This document shows positions 1-7,508 of a stretch of DNA of 12,078 nt, piece after piece (position 1 is the first letter of the stretch; every line of letters begins with the position of its first letter). The notes under the pieces were generated by a model that had not been told where the DNA came from, ran no database searches, and was given only the letters and a program-made list of their open reading frames with translations. This DNA is from Bacteroidales bacterium (GTDB lineage: Bacteria; Bacteroidota; Bacteroidia; Bacteroidales; Dysgonomonadaceae): NCBI GenBank assembly GCA_012799155.1, contig JAAZLV010000146.1, forward strand, positions 1 to 12,078, in the 5' to 3' direction. Both the position numbers and the translations under genes were made by a program.

Positions 1-188
1 CATTTCACCCTGCAGAGTGCCAGCCAGCAGGTAATCCGGCTCCAGATGTGAGGAGGATAATACCCCCAGAAGCGGTTTCCAAAAAAGGGAGTCATAATCA
101 TCACCGTTACAGCGGTAAGAAAGGTGATCAACAAAAAAAACGGCATGAAAATGATCCATTGATAAAGAAATCGAGCAATTATTTTCAC
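1..188 (-). CDS. PlsC-like lysophospholipid acyltransferase, N-terminal part (cut by window edge)
   Basis: Partial gene; the first 62 codons read leftwards off the window. The family transfers an acyl chain to lysophosphatidic acid or a related lysolipid at the inner membrane, in phospholipid or lipid A-type synthesis. What is seen: a basic N-terminus (KIIARFLYQW), one hydrophobic segment at about residues 11-34, then FGNRFWGYYPPHIWSR and CWLALCRVK. This run is typical of the start of Bacteroidetes 1-acyl-glycerol-3-phosphate acyltransferases. The catalytic HX4D motif would lie beyond the edge, so activity cannot be judged. The start is GTG at 188-186, because an in-frame TAA lies two codons upstream (194-192) and the first in-frame ATG falls inside the membrane segment. 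A TATTTTTG -7 box on the minus strand at 226-219 leaves a leader of about 25 nt. The family call comes from remembered similarity, not a search. Confidence 0.72.
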   Translation of the reverse strand, partial: MKIIARFLYQWIIFMPFFLLITFLTAVTVMIMTPFFGNRFWGYYPPHIWSRITCWLALCRVK

Positions 189-218
189 AGCTTATGCATT
201 CTACGGATGAACAATTCA

Positions 219-226
219 CAAAAATA
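219..226 (-). promoter_or_regulatory. Bacteroidetes -7 promoter box for the acyltransferase gene
   Basis: Read on the minus strand this is TATTTTTG, a perfect match to TAnnTTTG. It lies about 30 bp upstream of the GTG start at 188. No clear -33 TTTG element is seen at the usual spacing, so the call rests on the -7 box and its position. Confidence 0.5.
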
Positions 227-341
227 AACAAATTAACAGATGTCACACGGCTCCATGACTCTTTTTTGACCTAAAACTCCATTTTTAAACGATGGTTCCG
301 TTTTTTATATCAATTTATTTCCTGGTTTGTCGATTTTTGTG

Positions 342-349
342 TTTATTTG
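342..349 (+). promoter_or_regulatory. Weak candidate -7 box for the small membrane protein gene
   Basis: TTTATTTG matches TAnnTTTG at all but one position and lies 33 bp upstream of the ATG at 383. A TTTG at 326-329 is too close (12 bp) to be a normal -33 element. The rest of the 189-382 gap is AT-rich with no other recognisable feature. Confidence 0.25.
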
Positions 350-382
350 CGTTACGAAATCAAAATCATAATTATTATACAC

Positions 383-667
383 ATGAAAGAATTTGCGAAG
401 TACTTCGGAGTAATTGTAATGCTCATTGGCGTTGCACTATTGGTGATACCCTTCCTTACGGGCGCTACAAATAATACCAGTCTGATCATCGGGTTGTTAT
501 TGGTGGTGGAGGGTATGCTGGGCCATATCTTCATCAACAACATGAAAAAAGGAAGCAAGCTTAGCAACATCATTTGGGCCATCATTCTTTTGTTCATTCC
601 TTATCTTCTCTTTTTCTTCTTCAAGAAGAAGGCATATAGCGAAGAGGAGATGGCAGTTTATAATTAA
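383..667 (+). CDS. Small three-helix membrane protein, function unknown
   Basis: This encodes 94 residues with three hydrophobic stretches at about 8-26, 33-52 and 62-80. A short basic loop (NNMKKGSK, 52-59) lies between helices 2 and 3, and a charged tail (KKKAYSEEEM) ends the protein. It is probably an inner-membrane protein; similar small unnamed membrane proteins are common in Bacteroidales, but I cannot assign a function. An in-frame ATG at 347 would add 12 residues (RYEIKIIIIIH). The ATG at 383 is preferred because the protein then begins MKEFAKYFG, a normal N-terminus for this type, and because the upstream start overlaps the candidate promoter. The gene stands alone: a divergent acyltransferase lies to the left and a strong terminator follows 21 bp after its stop. 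Confidence 0.72.
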   Translation: MKEFAKYFGVIVMLIGVALLVIPFLTGATNNTSLIIGLLLVVEGMLGHIFINNMKKGSKLSNIIWAIILLFIPYLLFFFFKKKAYSEEEMAVYN

Positions 668-688
668 GTAAGCCGCCTGAATACAGAA

Positions 689-733
689 TCAAAAAACAAA
701 CCCTGAGACAATGTCTCAGGGTTTGTTTTTTGA
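689..733. terminator. Bidirectional intrinsic terminator between convergent genes
   Basis: An A-rich then GC-rich arm at 691-710 is perfectly complementary to 712-731, and the outer pairs C690-G732 and T689-A733 extend it. The core stem is CCCTGAGA/TCTCAGGG with a tight loop around CAATG. The A-run on one side and T-run on the other give a U-tract in either direction. It sits just after the small membrane gene (+, stop at 667) and just after the nfeD stop (-, 742), so it can end both transcripts. Confidence 0.92.
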
Positions 734-741
734 GAAACATT

Positions 742-2130
742 TCAATGCTCTATTCGCATCACGTAAAGCTGAAAATTCTCATAACGTTTCACCACTACCT
801 CTTCTCCCTTCTCAATAAAACCTTTCAGCGAAACAGCATCATAATATGTTCCCTCCAGGAATATCTTCCCCGAAGGACGGAGTACCGTGGCAGCCACGCC
901 ACTCTTTCCCGTCAGCAGGCGGGGTTCCATCGGCACCGAGACAAAGCCCTCCTCATCGGCATTGAGGGCAGCATTTCTTAATATACCCGGTTTGCCGATC
1001 CTTCCGGTAAGATAGATGATCAGCACCATCCCCATACCCATGCCTCCCAGCACGATCATCACCGCGCGAAAGAGTCCGGCAGCATCTACCCCCTCCAGGC
1101 TGAAACGTATGTTCCCTACGAGTGCAAGCACCAGTGAGGAGAAGATGAAAACGATGCCGGCTATACCGGGAACACCGAACCCGGGAAAGACAAACAACTC
1201 AAATACGATAAAAATCAGTCCCAGCACAAAAAGAAGTACCTCCCAGTTCTGTGCATATCCGGTGAGATAAAGCGGAGTGAAGTAGAGTAAGGCTGCCGTG
1301 ATGGCCAATGCTGTGGGAAAACCCATGCCTGGTGTTTGCAGTTCGAAGTAGATACCACCGATGATCAGCATGATCAGCAGTGCCTGTACCACACCACTGG
1401 TAAGAAAACCCTTTACCCTGTCATAAAAGGTGGGGTTATAGGTCTCCAGTCGATATTCAGTCATACCCAGTCGGGTCACTATCAATTCATGGAGGCTCTC
1501 GGAGATACCCTCGCAGTAACCCAGCTCCATGGCCTGAGTGGCTGTAAGCGTCAATATCTGCGTCGAATCGGCATATCCTGTTACTACAATCCGTTCATCC
1601 ACCATTGCCTCTGCAACCGACGGATCCCGTCGCCACCGCATCAACGTATCCCCATCAACGATGGTTGTTATTTTACCGTGGCTCTCGGCCGTGGCACGCA
1701 TGATGCCACGCATGTAAGACTGGTACTTGTCAGGAGCCGCAGCACCTGTTGCCCCTTCCACCACTGTTGCCGCTCCAATGGAGGCACTGTTTCGCATGAA
1801 GATGCTATCACAGGCAATGGCAATCAGCGCACCCGCCGATGCTGCATTGTTGTCGATGAAAACATATACCGGCAGGGAACTGTTGAGGATGGCAGTGCGC
1901 ATGGAATCAGCCTCGAGCACCCCTCCCCCATAAGTGTTCATGTGCAGCAATATAGCATGAGCCTCTTTTTGTCTGGCTTCATGCATTCCGTTTTGCAAGT
2001 GAATCCAACTGTTACTGCCAATGTTCTCACGGATATTGATCCGGTAGATCAGTGGTGTTTCATTCTGCGCTGTGATATTGCTGAAGAGAAGTGAAAAAAG
2101 AAGGAGTAACGCTCCCTGTAAATTTTTCAT
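742..2130 (-). CDS. nfeD: NfeD-family membrane-bound serine protease (ClpP-class)
   Basis: This is a 462-residue full-length NfeD. Residues 1-22 look like a signal peptide (hydrophobic core, then NITAQ). Residues about 28-225 form the ClpP/crotonase-fold protease domain: GGG at 68-70 fits the oxyanion loop, Ser98 in NNAASAGA fits the nucleophile, and Lys135 in PDKYQSYM fits the general base of the Ser-Lys dyad known from PH1510. Hydrophobic segments follow at about 247-262, 271-289, 297-316, 318-340 and 352-375. Residues about 400-462 form a soluble OB-like NfeD domain. The family cleaves stomatin/SPFH-type partners and acts in membrane quality control, with its protease outside the cytoplasm. 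No SPFH (floA-like) gene is seen beside it. The ATG at 2130 is chosen because it gives the signal peptide and lies about 22 bp after a perfect -7 box. The gene is divergent from the HPPK-like gene. Confidence 0.93.
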   Translation of the reverse strand: MKNLQGALLLLFSLLFSNITAQNETPLIYRINIRENIGSNSWIHLQNGMHEARQKEAHAILLHMNTYGGGVLEADSMRTAILNSSLPVYVFIDNNAASAGALIAIACDSIFMRNSASIGAATVVEGATGAAAPDKYQSYMRGIMRATAESHGKITTIVDGDTLMRWRRDPSVAEAMVDERIVVTGYADSTQILTLTATQAMELGYCEGISESLHELIVTRLGMTEYRLETYNPTFYDRVKGFLTSGVVQALLIMLIIGGIYFELQTPGMGFPTALAITAALLYFTPLYLTGYAQNWEVLLFVLGLIFIVFELFVFPGFGVPGIAGIVFIFSSLVLALVGNIRFSLEGVDAAGLFRAVMIVLGGMGMGMVLIIYLTGRIGKPGILRNAALNADEEGFVSVPMEPRLLTGKSGVAATVLRPSGKIFLEGTYYDAVSLKGFIEKGEEVVVKRYENFQLYVMRIEH

Positions 2131-2151
2131 TTTTTAATAGTTATAGTGGAA

Positions 2152-2159
2152 CAAAGATA
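2152..2159 (-). promoter_or_regulatory. Bacteroidetes -7 promoter box for nfeD
   Basis: The minus-strand sequence is TATCTTTG, a perfect TAnnTTTG, ending 21 bp before the nfeD start codon. No clear -33 element was found. It faces away from the + strand box at 2201-2208, so the two divergent promoters share about 40 bp. Confidence 0.6.
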
Positions 2160-2200
2160 ATAGATTTACGTTTCAGCCGATCACTTTCATCAAAAATGTG

Positions 2201-2208
2201 TATATTTG
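2201..2208 (+). promoter_or_regulatory. Bacteroidetes -7 promoter box for the HPPK-like gene
   Basis: TATATTTG is a perfect TAnnTTTG located 17 bp before the ATG at 2226, which implies a very short leader of roughly 10 nt. This supports the start at 2226 over the longer in-frame reading from 2091, which would run through the promoter and overlap nfeD. Confidence 0.6.
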
Positions 2209-2225
2209 TCGTTCAATTTAACAGT

Positions 2226-2606
2226 ATGAGCACAATTTTACTAAGCATAGGATCCAACACTTTCGCTAGGACCAACATTGACAAAGCCCGGAGGATGTTG
2301 ACGCGCCTCTTTCCAGGCATCATCTTCAGCGAATCAGTCTTGTCGGAACCAGACGATGAGCGTTACTCCTTTCTTTTTCGGAATGTGCTGGCAATGGCTG
2401 AGACAGATTACTCACCCGTGGAAGTGATTGACAAGATCAAACAGACTGAACGTGCCGTTGGTCGTTCACCGCGCGACAAGTACATTGGGAAGGTGATCAT
2501 CGACATTGATCTGATCCGATACAACGATGAGATTCTGCGTCCCGAAGATTTTCAACGGGAGTATCTGCAACAACTCCTCACTACCTTCACTCCACCGGTC
2601 GATTAA
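2226..2606 (+). CDS. Short HPPK-like protein (6-hydroxymethyl-dihydropterin pyrophosphokinase family)
   Basis: This encodes 126 residues; typical HPPK (FolK) is about 160. FolK moves pyrophosphate from ATP to 6-hydroxymethyl-7,8-dihydropterin in folate synthesis. Family marks: LLSIGSN at 5-11, FRNVLAMAET (51-60) with the helix up to ERAVGR (75-80), and IDIDL (92-96), whose Asp93 and Asp95 match the Mg-binding Asp pair. The usual R-x-G-P-R-T-x-D-x-D signature is altered: KYIGKVII precedes the Asp pair, so the conserved Arg just before it (Arg92 in E. coli) is Val or Lys here. The C-terminal segment with the conserved His and Arg (VPHxxMxxR in E. coli) is absent; the protein ends shortly after LRPEDFQREYL. 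Fold membership is likely, but catalysis is uncertain. The ATG at 2226 is chosen over 2091 because homology begins there and the promoter lies between. Its stop overlaps that of the convergent relA gene. Confidence 0.8.
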   Translation: MSTILLSIGSNTFARTNIDKARRMLTRLFPGIIFSESVLSEPDDERYSFLFRNVLAMAETDYSPVEVIDKIKQTERAVGRSPRDKYIGKVIIDIDLIRYNDEILRPEDFQREYLQQLLTTFTPPVD

Positions 2607-4801
2607 TTTAATCGGGTGACCGATTTCACCCCCTTCACCGCCTTCAGTTTCCTGATAAGTTGCTCCAACATTGAGGTGTTGGCAAGCATCACCGATATGT
2701 TCCCCTGAAAAAGGCCGTCGTTGGAATCGATGGAGATGGCACGCAACTGTACCCCATCCTCTTTTGATATGATCGACATCAGGTTGGCTACAATGTTGAT
2801 CTGGTCATTGCCGATCACCCTCAACACGATGGTGTAGTTGGAGCTACCGGTACTGCCCGACCAACGTGCCTTGATGACACGATAGCCGAAACGTGAGAAC
2901 AGGTCCTGTGCGTTGGGACAGTTAATCCTGTGAATTTTGATGCCCTGTGAAGAGACGAAGCCAAAGATCTCATCCCCAAAAATAGGATTGCAACACTTTG
3001 CCAACTTGTAATCGACGCCGGTCAGGTCTTGGTCGATCACCAGCTCATCACTGCTGTGGCTCTCACGAGAATCGGTTTTGAGGGTGAACTGGCCAGCACT
3101 TACCTGTTGAATAGCATCACGGCTCTCGCTTTCCCTGCTCTCCAGTTCCAGATAACGATCTATCACCCAGTTTACATCCAGCTTCTCTGCAGCGATATCC
3201 GCATAGAAATCAGTAACAGTCTTGTATTTCAGCTTCTTGATCAACTGCATCAGGTGGGAGTCGTCAACCTCGATCTTACGGTTTTTCATCCGTCGCGAAA
3301 GCGTCTCCTTGGCAATATCTACCTGCTTGCCCGCTTCCTCTTTGAGCAGTTGGCGAATCTTGGTGCGGGCACGAGAGGTAATCACAAAACTGAGCCAATC
3401 CTGCTTAGGCGTCTGATGTGACGAAGTGTTAATCTCCACCTGGTCGCCACTCTTCAGCAGGTGCTTGATCGGTACGTTCTTGCCGTTCACCCTGCCTGAA
3501 ATGCAGGTAGCACCCAGCTTCGAATGGATGGCAAATGCAAAGTCCAGCACGGTAGCTCCTTTGGGAAGCTTGAAGAGGTCACCCTTGGGTGTGAAGACAA
3601 AAATCTCCTCCTCATAAAGGTCTAGCTTGAAATCGGTCAGTTTCTGGCTCAGGTTGGACTCCTTATCTTCGAGCGATTCACGCAACGTGGTGAGCCAACT
3701 GTCCAGCGTCGATTCCTCCTTCACCCCTTTGTATTTCCAGTGGGCTGCCAGTCCCCGCTCAGCAATCTCATCCATGCGGCGGCTTCTGATCTGTACCTCC
3801 ACCCATCTTGAATTGGGCCCCATCACAGTGATGTGCAGCGATTCATATCCGTTACTCTTAGGGATGGAGAGCCAGTCCTTCAAACGTCGGGGATTGGGCT
3901 GATACATGTCGGTGATCACCGAATATACCTGCCAGCACTGCGCTTTCTCCTGATCGGCCGGTGCATCCAGGATCACGCGTATGGCAAAGAGATCGTATAT
4001 ATTCTCAAAATCAATCTTCTGCTTTTTAAGCTTGTTGAGAATGGAATGAATCGATTTGGTACGCCCTTTGATGTCGAAGGTAAGTCCTGTTTTCGCCAGC
4101 CGCTCCTCTACCGGTTCAATAAATTCACGAATATACTTCTCTCTTGAGCGCTTGGTCTCATTCAGTTTTTGTGCCACATAATCGTATGACTCCCGGTCGG
4201 TATATTTGAGGGAAAGATCCTCCAGCTCCGATTTGATGCTATAAAGACCCAAACGATGTGCCAGGGGAGCATACAGAAAGGAGGTCTCCACTGCAAGGTC
4301 AAGCCTACGCGAACTCTCGCCACCCTTGGCATCACGCATCAGCTGCAGCTGCCTTGCAATCATCACGAAGACCACACGGATATCCTCAGCCATCGAAAGC
4401 AGCAGTTTCATGTAATTCTCCGACTCCACTGCCATGCGTTTGTCACTGAAACGGCTGATCTTCTTCAATCCCCGCAGAATCACTTCCACCTCTTCACCAA
4501 AGTGCCGCCCGATATCCTCCAGTTGATACTGTTCAGTAACCGCTGCACGATAGAGCAATACGGCACATACCGTAGGTTGTCTGAGACCTATCTCATTGAT
4601 GGTTATCAGCGCTGTTCGCATCTCCAGGATCAGGGAGTTAAAAGCATCCTCTTCGCCCGAAGCAGCAGACTGCAGGGAGCTCCTGACCATCTCCTTGAGC
4701 CGTAACAGCTTCTCTTGCTCCATTGACTGGCGCAAAAAAGAATATAACCTTCGATAGAGTTGCAGGAACTCGCGGCGTTCGATGGTCTGCTTGTCGTTCA
4801 T
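2603..4801 (-). CDS. relA: RelA-type (p)ppGpp synthetase with degenerate hydrolase domain
   Basis: This is a 732-residue long RSH protein that makes (p)ppGpp from GTP/GDP and ATP during starvation, on the ribosome by family analogy. Domains: pseudo-hydrolase (about 20-200), synthetase (about 220-360), TGS (about 397-457), helical linker, zinc-finger-like CC at 603-604 with His624 and Cys628, and ACT (about 655-732). Synthetase marks are intact: GRTKSI 246-251, YDLFAIR 269-275, RLKD 306-309, SNGYESLH 316-323 and EVQIR 335-339. In the HD region the expected HDxxED is YRAAVT (84-89), and LADRLHNM is replaced by IARQLQLM (148-155), so hydrolysis should be lost. The frame stays open to 4840 through TTG and an ATG at 4828, but a minus-strand TACATTTG -7 box at 4837-4830 would place transcription start near or after those codons. 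The ATG at 4801 is therefore chosen. Its stop overlaps the HPPK-like stop. Confidence 0.93.
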   Translation of the reverse strand: MNDKQTIERREFLQLYRRLYSFLRQSMEQEKLLRLKEMVRSSLQSAASGEEDAFNSLILEMRTALITINEIGLRQPTVCAVLLYRAAVTEQYQLEDIGRHFGEEVEVILRGLKKISRFSDKRMAVESENYMKLLLSMAEDIRVVFVMIARQLQLMRDAKGGESSRRLDLAVETSFLYAPLAHRLGLYSIKSELEDLSLKYTDRESYDYVAQKLNETKRSREKYIREFIEPVEERLAKTGLTFDIKGRTKSIHSILNKLKKQKIDFENIYDLFAIRVILDAPADQEKAQCWQVYSVITDMYQPNPRRLKDWLSIPKSNGYESLHITVMGPNSRWVEVQIRSRRMDEIAERGLAAHWKYKGVKEESTLDSWLTTLRESLEDKESNLSQKLTDFKLDLYEEEIFVFTPKGDLFKLPKGATVLDFAFAIHSKLGATCISGRVNGKNVPIKHLLKSGDQVEINTSSHQTPKQDWLSFVITSRARTKIRQLLKEEAGKQVDIAKETLSRRMKNRKIEVDDSHLMQLIKKLKYKTVTDFYADIAAEKLDVNWVIDRYLELESRESESRDAIQQVSAGQFTLKTDSRESHSSDELVIDQDLTGVDYKLAKCCNPIFGDEIFGFVSSQGIKIHRINCPNAQDLFSRFGYRVIKARWSGSTGSSNYTIVLRVIGNDQINIVANLMSIISKEDGVQLRAISIDSNDGLFQGNISVMLANTSMLEQLIRKLKAVKGVKSVTRLN

Positions 4802-4829
4802 CCTTTTATGGTTGTTTGTAATGCTCATA

Positions 4830-4837
4830 CAAATGTA
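4830..4837 (-). promoter_or_regulatory. Bacteroidetes -7 promoter box for relA
   Basis: The minus-strand sequence is TACATTTG, a perfect TAnnTTTG, ending 28 bp before the chosen ATG (4801). A small inverted repeat, TTTGTA (4815-4820) and TACAAA (4828-4833), overlaps its downstream edge and could be an operator or a leader hairpin; it is too short to be sure. No -33 element is evident. Confidence 0.5.
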
Positions 4838-4900
4838 CAATTTTCCGCTAAAATATGTAATCCTCTCATCAGAAAAGTAAAGCGTGAGCTTCCACTACTC

Positions 4901-4931
4901 TTGTGCAAGCGAACCAGAATATCTATATTTG
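4901..4931 (+). promoter_or_regulatory. Bacteroidetes promoter (-33 TTG and -7 TATATTTG) for the mannosidase operon
   Basis: TATATTTG at 4924-4931 is a perfect TAnnTTTG. CTTG at 4900-4903 lies 20 bp upstream, where the -33 TTTG element is expected. This is the best complete sigma-ABfr-type promoter in the window. It lies 26 bp before the ATG at 4958. Confidence 0.65.
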
Positions 4932-4957
4932 TATTTCATTCATTGCGAAAGATTACC

Positions 4958-7507
4958 ATGCGAAAGATCATCACCATGCTCTTAACCATCCTCCCCATGC
5001 TGGCATATGCACAGCAAAGCGAAACCATCCAGCTGAACGAAGGCTGGCAGTTCTCACAGATGAACAGCGACCAATGGTACGATGCTGATGTCCCGGGCTC
5101 GGTACAGCGCGACCTGGTGCGGCATGGTGTGTTGCCCGATCCCTTCTACGGCACCAACGAGGAGCAGTTGCAATGGGTAGAAGATGTAAACTGGGACTTC
5201 AAAAAAACATTCAACGTCTCCGCTGCACAGCTGCAACATGACGAAGCATTGCTCCAGTTTGAAGGCCTGGACACCCATGCCGAAGTGTTCCTGAATGGTT
5301 CACGCATCCTTCGTACACAGAACATGTTCATCGGATACGAGGTCAGGGTGAAAGAGTTGCTTGTAGAGGGCGAGAACAATCTCTATATCCGTTTCCACTC
5401 ACCCATAGAGGCCATGATGCCGGCACGTGATTCTTTCGGATACGACTATCCTGCCGTCAACGACCATCGGGAGGAGAAGCTGAGCATCTACAGTCGAAAA
5501 GCACCCTACCACTTTGGCTGGGACTGGGGTATCCGCATCGTGCAGATGGGTATCTGGAAACCTGTTTCACTTCTCCTCTACAACGACGCAAGAATAGAGG
5601 ATTACTATGTAAAACAGCAACTGGTGACGGAGGAGAAGGCAGAGATCGAACATCAGCTCACCATTCACGCCCTCACGAAAGGTGACGCCACACTCTCTTA
5701 TGGTTATGCCCTCAACGGGAAGGTGCTGAAATCAGAGCAGAAAGAGATGTATCTGGCCGCAGGGGTGAATAACCTCTCCTTCCCTGCCACCATCACCGAT
5801 CCACAACGCTGGATGCCGGTGAACTGGGGCGAGCAGCATCTCTACGACTTCTTCGTGACAGTAACGCGTGGCGACCACCTGATTGCGGAGAAGCACCTCC
5901 GCACGGGGCTGCGCACAGTGCGCCTGGTACAGGAACCCGATGAGCATGGTCGTTCCTTCTACTTCGAGGTGAACGGCATACCCCTTTTCGCCAAGGGTGC
6001 CAATTACATCCCCGGCGAGATCTTCACCACGCAGCAGGATGAAGCCTACTACGAGAATATCTTCGACCAGATCACCGATGCCAACATGAACTTTGTACGC
6101 GTATGGGGTGGAGGCATCTATGAGAATGAAGAATTTTACCGACAGGCTGACGAGAGGGGTATCCTGATATGGCAGGACTTCATCTTCGCGTGTGCACCCT
6201 ACCCCTCCGACGACCTCTTCCTTACCAACGTAAGGGAGGAGGCGATCTATAACATCAAACGGCTCCGCAATCATCCCTCCCTCGCCTTCTGGTGCGGCAA
6301 CAATGAGATAGATGAGGCACTCACCTACTGGGGTTGGGATAAGCAGTACCCAAAAGAGGTGATGCAAGCCTGGCAGGAGGGATACGACAAGACCTTCCGA
6401 CAATTACTCCCCTTGCTGGTTGAAGAACATGATGGTACACGCAGCTACATTCACGGATCACCCTATGATGCCAACTGGGGAAACACGGAGAAGTTCGCTT
6501 CGAGCGACGTGCACGACTGGGGCCTCTGGTATGGTCATCTCCCCTTTGAAGCGATGGCAGAGCGGCTACCCCGCTTTGCCAGTGAGTTCGGCTTCCAGTC
6601 GTTTCCCGAGATGAAAACCATCCGATCCTTCGCACCCGAGGAACAATGGGCATTGGAGAGTGAGGTGATGCAGGTGCACCAGAAGGCGACTACCGGCAAC
6701 TCACTTATCAAGAAATACATGGAGATGTACTTCCCGGAACCGAAGAGTTTTGAGGATTTCGTGTACATGGGACTGGTGATGCAGGGCAACGGCATGGAAG
6801 AATCGGTGGAGGCGATGCGTCGTGGCAGGCCCTACTGCATGGGAGCACTCTACTGGCAGATCAACGATGACTGGCCGGTGGTATCCTGGTCCAGTATCGA
6901 CTACTATGGCAACTGGAAGGCACAGCATTACAGGATGCGCAACGTGTTGGCACCACTGGCACTGGGAGTGGATGAAAAAGAGGGCATGCTGCACTACTAC
7001 ACCTTGTCGGATTATCTCTCCGATAGGAATGACCTGACACTCACAGTACAGGTGATCGACTTCACGAAAGGCATCCAAAAGGAGTTCCGGGAAAAGGTAA
7101 GTGCGACGGCAAACGCCAGCACCATTGTCAAAAGTTACAAGCTGTCCGATCTGTTGAATGAGGATGAGAAGGCACACACCATGCTTCATGCCTTCCTCAC
7201 GGACAGTAATGGTGAAGTGATCTCGCGCAAGGAACATTTCTTCTACTGGCCCAACCGGCTGAAGCTGCCGCTGACAACAATTGAAAGCAGCGTGGAATAC
7301 GCCGATGGCGAGTACCGGGTAACGCTCTTCAGTGAGAAGCTGGCCAAAGATCTCTTCTTGGAGATACCTGTTCAGGGAGCCCGTTTCAGTGACAACTTCA
7401 TCAACCTGTTGCCGGGACAACAACGCACCATCGTCATCCGTTCCCCGCAGTTGAAAGCCGCAGATAGAACAGCTGTAACTGTAAAGCATATGCGGGAGAC
7501 ATACTGA
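4958..7507 (+). CDS. Secreted GH2 exo-beta-mannosidase
   Basis: This encodes 849 residues. A signal peptide (MRKIITMLLTILPMLAYAQQ, cleavage probably after Ala18) sends it to the periplasm or cell surface. It should release terminal beta-linked mannose from mannan oligosaccharides or N-glycan cores. Order: jelly-roll sugar-binding domain (about 25-205, with FEGLDTHAEVFLNG and PYHFGWDWGI), Ig-like domain (about 215-325), TIM barrel (about 330-665) and a C-terminal beta region (about 675-845). Within the barrel, NFVRVWGGGIYE (378-389) and WQDFIFACAPYP (405-416) are typical of GH2 beta-mannosidases. Glu450 in WCGNNE fits the acid/base and Glu543 in FASEFGFQSF the nucleophile. LYWQINDDWP (631-640) is another family mark. 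Length matches Bacteroides BtMan2A-like enzymes. The ATG at 4958 gives the signal peptide; the longer upstream frame overlaps relA antisense and has no homology. The MFS gene follows after 1 bp. Confidence 0.94.
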   Translation: MRKIITMLLTILPMLAYAQQSETIQLNEGWQFSQMNSDQWYDADVPGSVQRDLVRHGVLPDPFYGTNEEQLQWVEDVNWDFKKTFNVSAAQLQHDEALLQFEGLDTHAEVFLNGSRILRTQNMFIGYEVRVKELLVEGENNLYIRFHSPIEAMMPARDSFGYDYPAVNDHREEKLSIYSRKAPYHFGWDWGIRIVQMGIWKPVSLLLYNDARIEDYYVKQQLVTEEKAEIEHQLTIHALTKGDATLSYGYALNGKVLKSEQKEMYLAAGVNNLSFPATITDPQRWMPVNWGEQHLYDFFVTVTRGDHLIAEKHLRTGLRTVRLVQEPDEHGRSFYFEVNGIPLFAKGANYIPGEIFTTQQDEAYYENIFDQITDANMNFVRVWGGGIYENEEFYRQADERGILIWQDFIFACAPYPSDDLFLTNVREEAIYNIKRLRNHPSLAFWCGNNEIDEALTYWGWDKQYPKEVMQAWQEGYDKTFRQLLPLLVEEHDGTRSYIHGSPYDANWGNTEKFASSDVHDWGLWYGHLPFEAMAERLPRFASEFGFQSFPEMKTIRSFAPEEQWALESEVMQVHQKATTGNSLIKKYMEMYFPEPKSFEDFVYMGLVMQGNGMEESVEAMRRGRPYCMGALYWQINDDWPVVSWSSIDYYGNWKAQHYRMRNVLAPLALGVDEKEGMLHYYTLSDYLSDRNDLTLTVQVIDFTKGIQKEFREKVSATANASTIVKSYKLSDLLNEDEKAHTMLHAFLTDSNGEVISRKEHFFYWPNRLKLPLTTIESSVEYADGEYRVTLFSEKLAKDLFLEIPVQGARFSDNFINLLPGQQRTIVIRSPQLKAADRTAVTVKHMRETY

Positions 7508-7508
7508 C

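Noticed and set aside
1336..2094. 252-residue open frame antisense to nfeD
   Set aside because: It lies entirely opposite a well-supported protease gene, shows no domain, signal or promoter, and is rich in Cys/His/Arg as expected of a shadow frame.
2091..2225. N-terminal extension of the HPPK-like gene
   Set aside because: It would overlap nfeD by 40 bp and run through both divergent promoters. Homology starts at the ATG at 2226.
4760..4957. N-terminal extension of the mannosidase back into relA
   Set aside because: It would bury the signal peptide 66 residues deep and cross the operon's own promoter.
4945..4968. Direct repeat GCGAAAGAT (4945-4953 and 4960-4968) around the mannosidase start codon
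   Set aside because: Only 9 bp, in two copies, the second being part of codons 1-4; likely chance, with no supporting structure.
5732..6403. 223-residue open frame antisense to the mannosidase
   Set aside because: No recognisable motif, no promoter, and complete overlap with the GH2 catalytic domain.
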